In this document: piece after piece, positions 14,608-21,347 of the stretch | How positions within the stretch are numbered: position 1 is the stretch's first letter | Layout: each line of letters opens with the position of its first letter | NCBI GenBank assembly: GCA_013178165.1 | Contig: JABLXG010000029.1 | Coordinates: forward strand, 1 to 41,860 | Source: Anaerolineae bacterium | Lineage (GTDB): Bacteria > Chloroflexota > Anaerolineae > Aggregatilineales > Ch27 | Length of the DNA stretch: 41,860 nt | Direction: 5' to 3' | The notes under the pieces: generated by a model | Told to the model about the DNA's origin: nothing | The model's database searches: none | The model's input: the letters and a program-made list of their open reading frames with translations, nothing else | Made by a program: the position numbers and the translations under genes

Positions 14608-14663
14608 GGACGACGGCGCGGACGGCGCAGTTCGACCACCGGGATAGCGATCAGCAGGGTCAT
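14580..14663 (-). CDS. Arginine-rich leader peptide of the arg operon
   Basis: A 27-codon frame beginning MTLLIAIPVVEL and continuing RRPRRRPQTNPVWQG. Five of six consecutive codons (13, 14, 16, 17, 18) encode arginine: CGC CGT CCG CGC CGT CGT. A GGAG lies 11 bases before the ATG, and the peptide ends 38 bases before the terminator. Its start is about 30 bases after the predicted RNA start. The peptide probably has no function of its own: translation through the Arg codons measures charged tRNA-Arg. CGN clusters do occur by chance in GC-rich DNA, but the match of codon positions with the alternative RNA pairings is hard to explain otherwise. Confidence 0.78.
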   Translation of the reverse strand: MTLLIAIPVVELRRPRRRPQTNPVWQG

Positions 14664-14701
14664 CCGGGCAGATACTCCGCAACGAAAAAGATGATGCCTA
14701 C

Positions 14702-14730
14702 AGGGTAGCAGCCTGCCGGGAGCGCGTCAA
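14702..14730 (-). promoter_or_regulatory. Promoter of the arg operon, TTGACG-N17-TACCCT
   Basis: On the minus strand TTGACG (14730-14725), 17 bases, TACCCT (14707-14702), with RNA start near 14695. The leader peptide begins about 30 bases downstream. No obvious ArgR box overlaps it, consistent with control by attenuation. Confidence 0.7.
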
Positions 14731-15282
14731 GAAACCCGGAAAAGTTCGGTTATCCCGCCGAAAATCGGCCCGCCTGGTTGTGCAGGTCGTCCAAGAGGCG
14801 GGCTGGAGGGGGCAGCCAGCGGCAGCATTCCCATGAATCGGTTCGGGGAGCACCTTCGCAACTGCTACTACTTTAGTCCTATAGGGATAGTCAGTTTCTT
14901 GACAGACAATAATAAATGTGTTTTGCTGAGATCAAGAGGTTCCATTCGCCGGGATCGGTCCAGACCGCGCTCATAGGGCGACATCGCCGCTGCCATCGGA
15001 GCCTGCCGCTATGTGTGATGGAGTGCCTACCGGCACAATTGCCCCGTTTTTCCCCTACAAGGCGGGCACACCTGTGTGCCCTGCGCCGACTTCCGTTCGC
15101 AGGTTATCTGATACGCCAGTCTGTGCTGTGGATGAATCGCTTTAATAGGGCTTGCAGGGTTGTAGCTGATTGCCTGGCGGTGCCGCCGTGCACTGTTCAC
15201 AGGTGATCGGCGCGGGGCAGCAGCCTCCCACCCTGCCAATCCCGGCCACTGGCAACCAACCACAACTTCAGGAGAACAGACC
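14731..15282. other. Long intergenic region between divergent arg and DUF2589 operons
   Basis: About 550 bases without a convincing gene. An AT-richer island (14868-14925) contains TTGACA at 14899-14904 but no matching -10. The palindrome at 15064-15081 is listed separately. A frame of 96 codons at 14916-15206 has the His/Arg/Cys-rich composition of non-coding DNA. CAGGAG precedes the first DUF2589 gene at nine bases. Its promoter is not clear; TTTAATAGGG near 15140 is a candidate -10 area. Confidence 0.4.
15064..15081. promoter_or_regulatory. 18-bp perfect palindrome, candidate operator
   Basis: GGGCACAC-CT-GTGTGCCC has eight perfect pairs around a two-base centre, about 200 bases upstream of the DUF2589 gene cluster. 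The size and symmetry are those of a dimeric repressor site. No poly-T follows. Which regulator binds is unknown. Confidence 0.45.
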
Positions 15283-15891
15283 ATGCCAAGAGCAGTGACC
15301 GAACTCAGGCAAATCCCCTTCGGGTATCTGATCGGCGCACCATTGAAGGCGGCGGTGGAAGCGCAGGCGCTGGCGGCCCGCACCACGGTAGAGTTCATCG
15401 AGAAGGTCGGCTTTAAGGAACAGGATAGCGACATCGGCTCGATCTTCAACGACCTCACCCAGGACGCCAACACCGGCGAGATTCGCAACATCACCTTCAC
15501 CTACAAGAAACTGGATGAAGATGGCGTCGTCAAGACCGTTGAGTTGACCGTACCGATCCTGTCGATTGTCCCCATCCCCTTCATCCGCCTGGATGACATC
15601 ACCATTGACTTCACCGCCAAGCTGACCGATACCATCGCCAGCACCACCAAGAGCGACTTCAAATTCTCCACTGATGCCAAGGGCAAGTTCAAGGCCTGGT
15701 GGTCGCCGGTCAGCATGGAGTTCCGCACCTCCGTTTCCTACCAGAATACGCGGGAGAGCGCGTCCAAGTACGTGCGCGAATACACCATGAATGTCAAGGT
15801 GCACGCCGTGCAGGACAGCCTGCCTGCCGGCCTGGAGCGCGTGCTGGACATTCTGGAGCAATCGATCAAGGAGAAGCCGCCGTCATCATAG
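15283..15891 (+). CDS. DUF2589-family protein
   Basis: A 202-residue protein that I recognise as DUF2589-like. An N-terminal amphipathic helix region (IPFGYLIGAPLKAAVEAQAL, then AARTTVEFIEKVGF) is followed by beta strands, NITFTYKKLD, and the core PILSIVPIPFIRLDDITIDF, then a Ser/Thr/Lys-rich middle, more strands (SVSYQNTRES, YTMNVKVHAV) and a final helix, LERVLDILEQSIKE. There is no signal peptide. Biochemical function is unknown. It opens a four-gene set; the fourth gene (17183) is a paralogue with the same order of elements. ATG 15283 follows CAGGAG. Confidence 0.8.
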   Translation: MPRAVTELRQIPFGYLIGAPLKAAVEAQALAARTTVEFIEKVGFKEQDSDIGSIFNDLTQDANTGEIRNITFTYKKLDEDGVVKTVELTVPILSIVPIPFIRLDDITIDFTAKLTDTIASTTKSDFKFSTDAKGKFKAWWSPVSMEFRTSVSYQNTRESASKYVREYTMNVKVHAVQDSLPAGLERVLDILEQSIKEKPPSS

Positions 15892-15972
15892 GCCGGCTTG
15901 AGCGGGCCGGGATCGCCAGGGGTGTGCCGCGCCGGGGCTGCCTGGCTGCGGCCCGGCTGACAGGAGGAGCTG

Positions 15973-16326
15973 ATGAGCGCTCAGGCGCTGCCGGAGGGAC
16001 TCAGTGCGCTGGCGGCTTTTGTCCTCAAGACGGTGGAAGACCTGCGGGCCATGACCGGCGCGCAGGCCGCCGCAGCGGAACTGGCCGACGTGCGCATCCG
16101 CGAGATCACCTTCTCCATCCCCTACGATCCCGGCCCCGGCGCGGCAGCGTTGAGTGCCGCTGAACTCCCGTCGTTGACACTCCAGCCGGCCATCCCTGTC
16201 CTGCGTCTGCCGCAGGCGGTGGAGCTGCTCAAGCTGCTGCCTGCCCATGTGGTCTTTGAGCGGGCCAGGCTGATCCAGGTTCCAGAGCAACGCCTGGCCC
16301 GGCTGGAGATCACCATTCGCCTTTAA
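15973..16326 (+). CDS. Small protein of the DUF2589 cluster
   Basis: A 117-residue protein with an N-terminal helix (LSALAAFVLKTVEDLRAM) and then strands VRIREITFSIPY and SLTLQPAIPVLRL. The ITFSIPY and proline-rich strand pattern faintly echoes the ITFTYKK...VPIPFIRL core of the neighbouring DUF2589 proteins, so it may be a short divergent relative. AGGAGGAG just before ATG 15973 is the strongest ribosome site in the cluster, suggesting high expression. It is 81 bases after the first gene and 43 before the next. Function is unknown. Confidence 0.7.
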   Translation: MSAQALPEGLSALAAFVLKTVEDLRAMTGAQAAAAELADVRIREITFSIPYDPGPGAAALSAAELPSLTLQPAIPVLRLPQAVELLKLLPAHVVFERARLIQVPEQRLARLEITIRL

Positions 16327-16369
16327 GAGCCGTTGAACCGGGCTGCCGTACCGGCGCCCTGGAGGGATT

Positions 16370-17140
16370 ATGGCAGAACTCACACAGGTGCTGGGGACCA
16401 TCCTCAAAGATGTGGCCCACTCACGGGTGATCAGTGACGCCTTCTCCCGCGACATCAGCGTTGACTACGCCAAAGACCCCATTCTGGTGAGCTTCCCGGT
16501 GCCCCGCGTGGAGATCCGCGAGGCATCCATCCAGCTCAAGTTTGCCGTCAACGCCGTGCAGCAGGGGGAAGTCGATCGCGAGGGCATCACCAGGGATCGC
16601 CTGTCATCGCTGGCCAGCGCCCTCAGCCAGCGCGTCTACCAGGGCCTGGTCCTGGACAGCCCACAACGCGATCAATTGCTGGCCATGCTGGAAGAAAAAG
16701 GGCTGGACCTGCCCGCCCTGCTCGCCACCCAGATCACGCAACTCACCACGAAACAATTCCCGCTGGTCCTGGCGGCGGTGCAGGGCAAACCGCAGGAACT
16801 GGTTCGCCAGTTAGAAGCCGCCCTGCAGGAAAGTGTGCGCAACAACGAGGCACTGTGGGCCATCCTTAAGAAGAGTGCCCGCGTGCAGGACCTGCGCGAG
16901 CGCATCAGCGCCGCCGTCACCCCCGCCGTGACAGGGTTTGTGACTGAGGTTAGCCAGGCCATTGACTCAGCCGGGCGGGAGGGGCTGCGCGTGGACGTAG
17001 CAGTGACCCGCAACGAACTGGCCGATACACCTGAAAGCGTGCTTTCCTTTGTCAGCATCGTGACCGAAATCCGCAACTACGCGTGGACACAGGTGGGCGG
17101 CACAGAAGAACAGCCCATCTGGCGCCTGCAGGCCGAATAG
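16370..17140 (+). CDS. Third protein of the DUF2589 cluster, DUF2589-like strand plus helical domain
   Basis: A 256-residue soluble protein of unknown function. The segment ILVSFPVPRVEIREASIQLKF (about residues 38-58) has the same spacing of prolines and alternating hydrophobics as PILSIVPIPFIRLDDITIDF in the DUF2589 proteins. A long helical middle follows (SLASALSQRVYQG through LRERISAAVT), then strands (LRVDVAVTRNEL, VLSFVSIVTEIRNYAW). The shared strand suggests all proteins of this cluster use a related beta fold and may assemble with each other. ATG 16370 follows GGAGGG. Confidence 0.72.
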   Translation: MAELTQVLGTILKDVAHSRVISDAFSRDISVDYAKDPILVSFPVPRVEIREASIQLKFAVNAVQQGEVDREGITRDRLSSLASALSQRVYQGLVLDSPQRDQLLAMLEEKGLDLPALLATQITQLTTKQFPLVLAAVQGKPQELVRQLEAALQESVRNNEALWAILKKSARVQDLRERISAAVTPAVTGFVTEVSQAIDSAGREGLRVDVAVTRNELADTPESVLSFVSIVTEIRNYAWTQVGGTEEQPIWRLQAE

Positions 17141-17182
17141 CGGGCGCGCACCGACCCTTTTCAGGAGAGAGGCGGCACATCT

Positions 17183-17797
17183 ATGGCAGGTACAGTCCAG
17201 GGAATCCGGTCTTTACCCTTAGCCGATCTGATCGGCGCGACCCTGGTGGCGATCGTCCAGGCCGATACCGAAGCCGCCAGGGCCACGCTGGATTTCATCG
17301 AGACGGTCGGTTTTGTCCCACCCGCCCAGGAGCAAACCGCTGAAGGTGGCATCGCCGCCGGCAATCTGCGCATGGCGGAGTTCCGCTATAAGAAGCTGGA
17401 CGAAAACAACGAGGTGGCGGAATTCGTGGCGACCGTGCCGGTGCTGGCTCTGGTCCCCATCCCGGCGCTGCAGGTCAAAGACGCCCGCTTCAAGCTCGCC
17501 GCCCAGATCACGGACATCAGCCAGGAGAAACCGGCGGCAACCCCGGCGCCAGCCCCAGCAACGCCGATGGCGCTGGCAGCAACGAACGTCGCTGCCATCA
17601 GCCGTCTGCAGCCGCTGCGGTACCAGCTGCTGGCCAAGCCTGCCGCTGCTTCCGGCGCCAAGGAACAGGAAGTCCGAGGCACCTTCCACATCGAACTGGA
17701 GGTGACCATGGGCCAGGCGGATTTGCCGCTGGGGATGGAAAAGCTGTTCAACCTGATGGATCAGGCCATTCAGGATCACAAGCCAGCTGAGAAATAA
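17183..17797 (+). CDS. DUF2589-family protein, second paralogue
   Basis: A 204-residue paralogue of the 15283 protein: LPLADLIGATLVAIVQADTE with AARATLDFIETVGF, then AEFRYKKLDENNEV and the core PVLALVPIPALQVKDARFKL, ending with a helix (GMEKLFNLMDQAIQDH). The middle, Ser/Thr/Lys-rich in the first copy, is here a Pro/Ala linker (PAATPAPAPATPMALAA), so the exposed region has diverged while the framework is kept. CAGGAGAG precedes ATG 17183. It ends the four-gene set; a long inverted repeat follows. Two paralogues flanking two other genes suggests a hetero-oligomeric structure, which is inference. Confidence 0.8.
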   Translation: MAGTVQGIRSLPLADLIGATLVAIVQADTEAARATLDFIETVGFVPPAQEQTAEGGIAAGNLRMAEFRYKKLDENNEVAEFVATVPVLALVPIPALQVKDARFKLAAQITDISQEKPAATPAPAPATPMALAATNVAAISRLQPLRYQLLAKPAAASGAKEQEVRGTFHIELEVTMGQADLPLGMEKLFNLMDQAIQDHKPAEK

Positions 17798-17808
17798 GCG
17801 GGCGCGCC

Positions 17809-17880
17809 CCGGTAATAGACCCGGCGTCCGCGAGTCGCCCCGGCAGGGTGGCCCGCCCAGGATGGCGGGTCTATTATTGG
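17809..17880. repeat. 15-bp inverted repeat after the DUF2589 genes
   Basis: CCGGTAATAGACCCG (17809-17823) pairs with CGGGTCTATTATTGG (17866-17880), all 15 positions if two G-U pairs are allowed, with a GC-rich 42-base loop. It sits between the last DUF2589 gene and the winged-helix gene. No T run follows. It could be a processing or partial-termination structure, or a binding site. Confidence 0.6.
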
Positions 17881-17916
17881 CGACAGCGCCCCTTTCCACC
17901 CGCCGAGGATGAGTTT

Positions 17917-18537
17917 ATGTCCGACAAACGCATGAGCGCCCGTGAGGTCCGCCAGACGGCCCGCCTGCTGGAGAAATCCCTCAAATCCACCGCCGACGGG
18001 CTGGACATGCTGCTCAAGTCACTGGAACGCGGAGGGCTGGGGGCGGCGGTCGGGCCCTACCAGCAACTGGGGCGTGTCCTGATCCAGCAGCGGCTGTGGG
18101 CGCTCGATTACCGGCGCGATGAACTCAAGCCGCTGTGGAAGGCGATCGCTGCCAAAGCGGCAGCCATCCATGCCCTGTTGGCGCCGTTTGCCGCGGTGAT
18201 GGGCGAATTGAAGGACATCGATCGCATTACGGCGGGCGGGAGTGTTGCCGAAGCCCCCGCGCCGGCCCCCCCGCCAGCCCCGGACGCCCTGACCGGCCAG
18301 GTGATCGACCTGCTGGTGGCGGAACTGGCCGTATCGGGCGTGCGGCTGGCCGGGGCGCTCGATTGCCTGCCAGAGGAACGCCGCCAGCGGCTACGGCGGC
18401 TGGCGCAGGCGGGTATGCTGGAGGAACACGGCTGGGGCCGGGGGCGCAGCTATCGCCTGACTCCTGCGGCGCGGCAGGCGCTGGCCGAACGGCTGGCGGC
18501 GCTCCTGCCACCGGACGAGGGCGGCGGAGGGCGTTAA
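17917..18537 (+). CDS. Winged-helix-like protein with helical N-terminus
   Basis: A 206-residue protein. The first 100 residues are helical (EVRQTARLLEKSLKSTADGLDML...), then a Pro/Ala linker (APAPAPPPAPDA), then about 85 residues that read as a winged helix: QVIDLLVAELAVSGVRL, ERRQRLRRLAQAGML, GRGRSYRLTPAARQAL. The RGRSYRLT segment looks like the wing and LTPAARQAL like the last helix. It may be a DNA-binding regulator of the cluster, with the palindrome at 15064-15081 a possible target; that link is speculation. ATG 17917 follows GAGGA. Its stop overlaps the stop of the convergent kinase-like gene by four bases (TTAA, 18534-18537). Confidence 0.65.
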   Translation: MSDKRMSAREVRQTARLLEKSLKSTADGLDMLLKSLERGGLGAAVGPYQQLGRVLIQQRLWALDYRRDELKPLWKAIAAKAAAIHALLAPFAAVMGELKDIDRITAGGSVAEAPAPAPPPAPDALTGQVIDLLVAELAVSGVRLAGALDCLPEERRQRLRRLAQAGMLEEHGWGRGRSYRLTPAARQALAERLAALLPPDEGGGGR

Positions 18538-19061
18538 CCTGCCGCGGCTTCCCGCAGCCCGGCCAGCCAGCGCGCCGCCTCCTCCACGGAGAGGGCGGTA
18601 TTATCCAGCCGCCAGTCGTATTCCTGGAGCTGCGTCTGCTGCTTGTAAAGCAGAGCAGCCTCGGACTCGGTGATGGTTGGTCCCCGTGAGCGCAGGCGGC
18701 GCAATGACTCTTCCCATGTCGGCAGCAGCAGCGCGATTTTGAAGTCCTGCCCGGCCAGCAACTCGCGGTAGTAACGGGCCAGGGCGTCGCCAACCACATC
18801 GCAGATCACGACCTCATATCCTTCTACCACAAACGACCCGGCCAGCAGGCAGCAGTGTTTGATTCCCAGCCGATGCTGGGCCTGGGCGGGCGAGTCCGGC
18901 GGGTCAGTCGGCCAGGGGGCCAGATGCGGGTTGCGCAGCATCCAGCGCACCAGATCGCCATCGATGACGGCGCAGCGCTGCCGGAACTGCGTGGCGTAAA
19001 CGTGGGCGATGGCGTTCTTGCCGGCAGCAGCCGGCCCTGTCAGTAACGTGATCGGCGGCAT
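18534..19061 (-). CDS. P-loop kinase-like protein
   Basis: A 175-residue protein of the small nucleotide/metabolite kinase type. The Walker A is GPAAAGKN (residues 9-16), followed by DGDLVRWMLR in the position of an acceptor-site strand, VICDVVGD as the likely Walker B region, and RLRSRGPTITESE as a lid-like arginine segment. The Walker A ends in Asn instead of Ser/Thr, which is unusual for an active kinase because that residue holds magnesium. The substrate is unknown. ATG 19061 with AAAGGGA upstream is chosen; GTG 19082 is possible and would overlap the glycosyltransferase stop. Probably co-transcribed with the gene upstream (19075-20328). Confidence 0.7.
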   Translation of the reverse strand: MPPITLLTGPAAAGKNAIAHVYATQFRQRCAVIDGDLVRWMLRNPHLAPWPTDPPDSPAQAQHRLGIKHCCLLAGSFVVEGYEVVICDVVGDALARYYRELLAGQDFKIALLLPTWEESLRRLRSRGPTITESEAALLYKQQTQLQEYDWRLDNTALSVEEAARWLAGLREAAAG

Positions 19062-19074
19062 GAGATAATCCCTT

Positions 19075-20328
19075 TCAGTCACGCCTGTTCAGGTAGGCAG
19101 TGATGATCTCCACTGCCCGCGCTACACCGTCCTCGGCGCGGATGCGCGCCCCCAGCGCCGCAGCGCGCTGCCGCATGGGCGCATGTTCCACCGCCACGCG
19201 GATGGCGTAGGCTAGCTTTCTGGCGGTCAGGGCGCGGCGCGGGATCGGCTCCGGGCTGACGCCGAGTGCCAGAACGCGCCCGGCCCAGTATGCCTGATCC
19301 GCCGCGAAGGGCACGATCACCGTCGGGACACCGGCCCGCAGCGCGGCGGCGGTCGTCCCCGCCCCGCCGTGATGCACCACTGCCGCCATGCGTGGGAACA
19401 GCCAGTCATGGGGTGCAGCGTCGATGCGCAGGATGGAGTCCGGCAGGTCGGTACGACCCAGCCCGCCCCACCCGCCCAGCAGCACCGCCCGCTGCCCGGC
19501 CCGCGCCAGCGCCTCCAGCACGATCGCGGTCACGGTGTCCATATCGCGGCTGATCATGCTGCCGAACCCCACATAGACCGGCGGCGGCCCATCCGCCAGG
19601 AAAGCGGTCAGATCGTCCGGCGGCGTCCAACCTGCGCCCTCATCGGTCAGCCAGAAGCCGGTCATGTGGGCGTGATTCGGCCAGTCCGCCGGGTGGGGGA
19701 TCACCTGCGGGCTACAACCGATCAGGGTCAACGGCGGTGCAGGGGAGTCAAAGGGCCAGCCGTACAGCGGCGGTAGATCGGGGTAACGTCGTTGCAGGAT
19801 GCGGTAAGACAGCCGGTTGCTGCCCCAGAACAGGGCCGTATACAGGCGGTGGGTGAGGCGGTTGGCCGCCGCCGTGAAGACCGGCAGCCGCGGGAAAAGC
19901 AGCGCCGGGAATTCCCCGGTGGGCACAAACAGCGGGTACAGCTGGGCGAAGATCTCCGGGATGCCGCGCTCCACGGCGATCTGGTGGCCAGCCACCGTCA
20001 GCAGGAAGCTGTAGAGGACCGCGTCGGCGTCAGCGCAGGCTTCCCGGCACTGCGCCAGTACCTGCCGTCCCAGCGGGAAGGCATATTCGATCACGGCCTG
20101 CATCGTCCGTAGCGGGTTCAGCCCGGCGACGTCCACCAGCCGCTGGCTCAGGACGGCGGGGTCCCCGGCCAGCGGGGCGAAATCCAGCCCGTAAGCAGCG
20201 ACAAAACCGGCGAAGCCCTCCGGCGCGGCCAGCCGGACGCGGTAGCCGGCCCGCTGCAGGCCCAGCCCCAGCGCCACATAGGGCTGCACATCCCCCCGCG
20301 AGCCATAGGTCAGTATGGTGATACGCAT
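19075..20328 (-). CDS. Glycosyltransferase family 1 (UDP-glycosyltransferase / MGT type)
   Basis: A 417-residue GT-B enzyme that transfers a sugar from a nucleotide sugar to a lipid, sterol or natural product. The N-terminal Rossmann start MRITILTYGSRGDVQPYVAL is typical of sterol-glucosyltransferase and macrolide-type enzymes. The donor-binding half has PVYVGFGSMISRD, the HHGGAGTTAAALRAGVPTV motif and PFAADQAYWA. It lacks membrane segments and is likely cytosolic, acting at the membrane face. ATG 20328 follows AGAGGGA. On the far side a secreted-protein gene diverges. The acceptor cannot be told. Confidence 0.9.
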   Translation of the reverse strand: MRITILTYGSRGDVQPYVALGLGLQRAGYRVRLAAPEGFAGFVAAYGLDFAPLAGDPAVLSQRLVDVAGLNPLRTMQAVIEYAFPLGRQVLAQCREACADADAVLYSFLLTVAGHQIAVERGIPEIFAQLYPLFVPTGEFPALLFPRLPVFTAAANRLTHRLYTALFWGSNRLSYRILQRRYPDLPPLYGWPFDSPAPPLTLIGCSPQVIPHPADWPNHAHMTGFWLTDEGAGWTPPDDLTAFLADGPPPVYVGFGSMISRDMDTVTAIVLEALARAGQRAVLLGGWGGLGRTDLPDSILRIDAAPHDWLFPRMAAVVHHGGAGTTAAALRAGVPTVIVPFAADQAYWAGRVLALGVSPEPIPRRALTARKLAYAIRVAVEHAPMRQRAAALGARIRAEDGVARAVEIITAYLNRRD

Positions 20329-20484
20329 TGGCGCGATCCCTCTCGCTCCGTCAGGGGCGGTGTGATAGGATGATAGCGCGGTCAGAAACGGCCACACGGC
20401 GCGGAGGAAACAGCCGTGCTTGCGGTATATAAAACAGCCGTCCTGCGATTATAGCAGGGCATGCGGGTTCAGGAGGGAAATGGC

Positions 20485-21264
20485 ATGGCGCAACGCCTGG
20501 CAATCCTGGTGACGGTGGCAGTCCTGCTGGCGGGCGGCGGATGGCCCGCCCTGGCCCAGGGCGGGGATGGCGAGCGACTCCCCTGTACAGCGGCAGAGGT
20601 GGAACCGGTCAGCCATCTGGTGATCGCCATGATCGACTCGCTGGGCCAGGGCGGCCTGAGCGTCGAAGATCAACTCCGCTGGCGGGCGGAGATCGCCGCG
20701 CTCGACGTCACCGACTGCGCCGGGATGCGCGACGCACTGCTGCAGCTCCATCTGGCCGCCGATGAACTCCTGATCGGCGCGCTGTTGCTGGAGCGGGCCG
20801 CCAACCCCAGCAGCGACTCCGCCGTCACCGACACCGCCGCGCTGGCGATCAACAACGGCCTGACTGCCCTGGTCGGGATGCGCTTCGCCCTGCGCAACAC
20901 GGACGCGCCCGCCATCAACCCGGCTGATGCCAGTCTGGACGATCTGGACGGTGAAGCGGTGCTGGCGGCATTCCGCGCGGCAGGGCTGCCGGTCGGCGAG
21001 GTCACCCACCCGGATGCACCCGCTTCCGCCATGCTGACCGAGCAGATCGACTTCCACCTGGCCGGGCTACCGGAGGGCGAGGGTGGGCAAATCCTGGTCT
21101 TTGCCAGCGCCGCCGAGCGGGATTCCTGGCTGGCTGACCTGCTCAGCGAGGAGTCCGAGCCGGGCTACCTGTACCTGCACCGTAACGTGATCGTCCGCCT
21201 CAGCCCGGCGCTGGATGGCGCGACCGCCCGGCAGTTCCGCACCGCCCTGCGGGGGATCGAGTAA
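20485..21264 (+). CDS. Secreted protein of unknown function
   Basis: A 259-residue protein with a signal peptide (MAQRLAILVTVAVLLAGGG, likely cleaved after ALA before QGG). The mature part is acidic and mostly helical, with two cysteines early (PCTAAE and TDCAGM) that could form a disulphide, and a C-terminal strand region (LYLHRNVIVRLSPAL). I recognise no family. ATG 20485 is chosen because AGGAGGG lies seven bases upstream; an in-frame ATG at 20461 would place that site inside the gene. Confidence 0.72.
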   Translation: MAQRLAILVTVAVLLAGGGWPALAQGGDGERLPCTAAEVEPVSHLVIAMIDSLGQGGLSVEDQLRWRAEIAALDVTDCAGMRDALLQLHLAADELLIGALLLERAANPSSDSAVTDTAALAINNGLTALVGMRFALRNTDAPAINPADASLDDLDGEAVLAAFRAAGLPVGEVTHPDAPASAMLTEQIDFHLAGLPEGEGGQILVFASAAERDSWLADLLSEESEPGYLYLHRNVIVRLSPALDGATARQFRTALRGIE

Positions 21265-21277
21265 GCTTCGCAGGCTC

Positions 21278-21306
21278 TTGGCCGCACCCTGCGGCGCGTC
21301 TATACT
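21278..21306 (+). promoter_or_regulatory. Promoter TTGGCC-N17-TATACT
   Basis: -35-like TTGGCC (21278-21283) and -10 TATACT (21301-21306) with 17 bases between, about 40 bases ahead of the membrane glycosyltransferase gene. Confidence 0.55.
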
Positions 21307-21347
21307 CATCGTCAGGCGCCTTCTGATTTACCGCGTGCTGGACGACG

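Noticed and set aside
14916-15206. A 96-codon open frame in the gap before the DUF2589 genes
   Set aside because: No ribosome site, and Cys/His/Arg-rich composition typical of non-coding GC-rich sequence; it also runs across the 18-bp palindrome.
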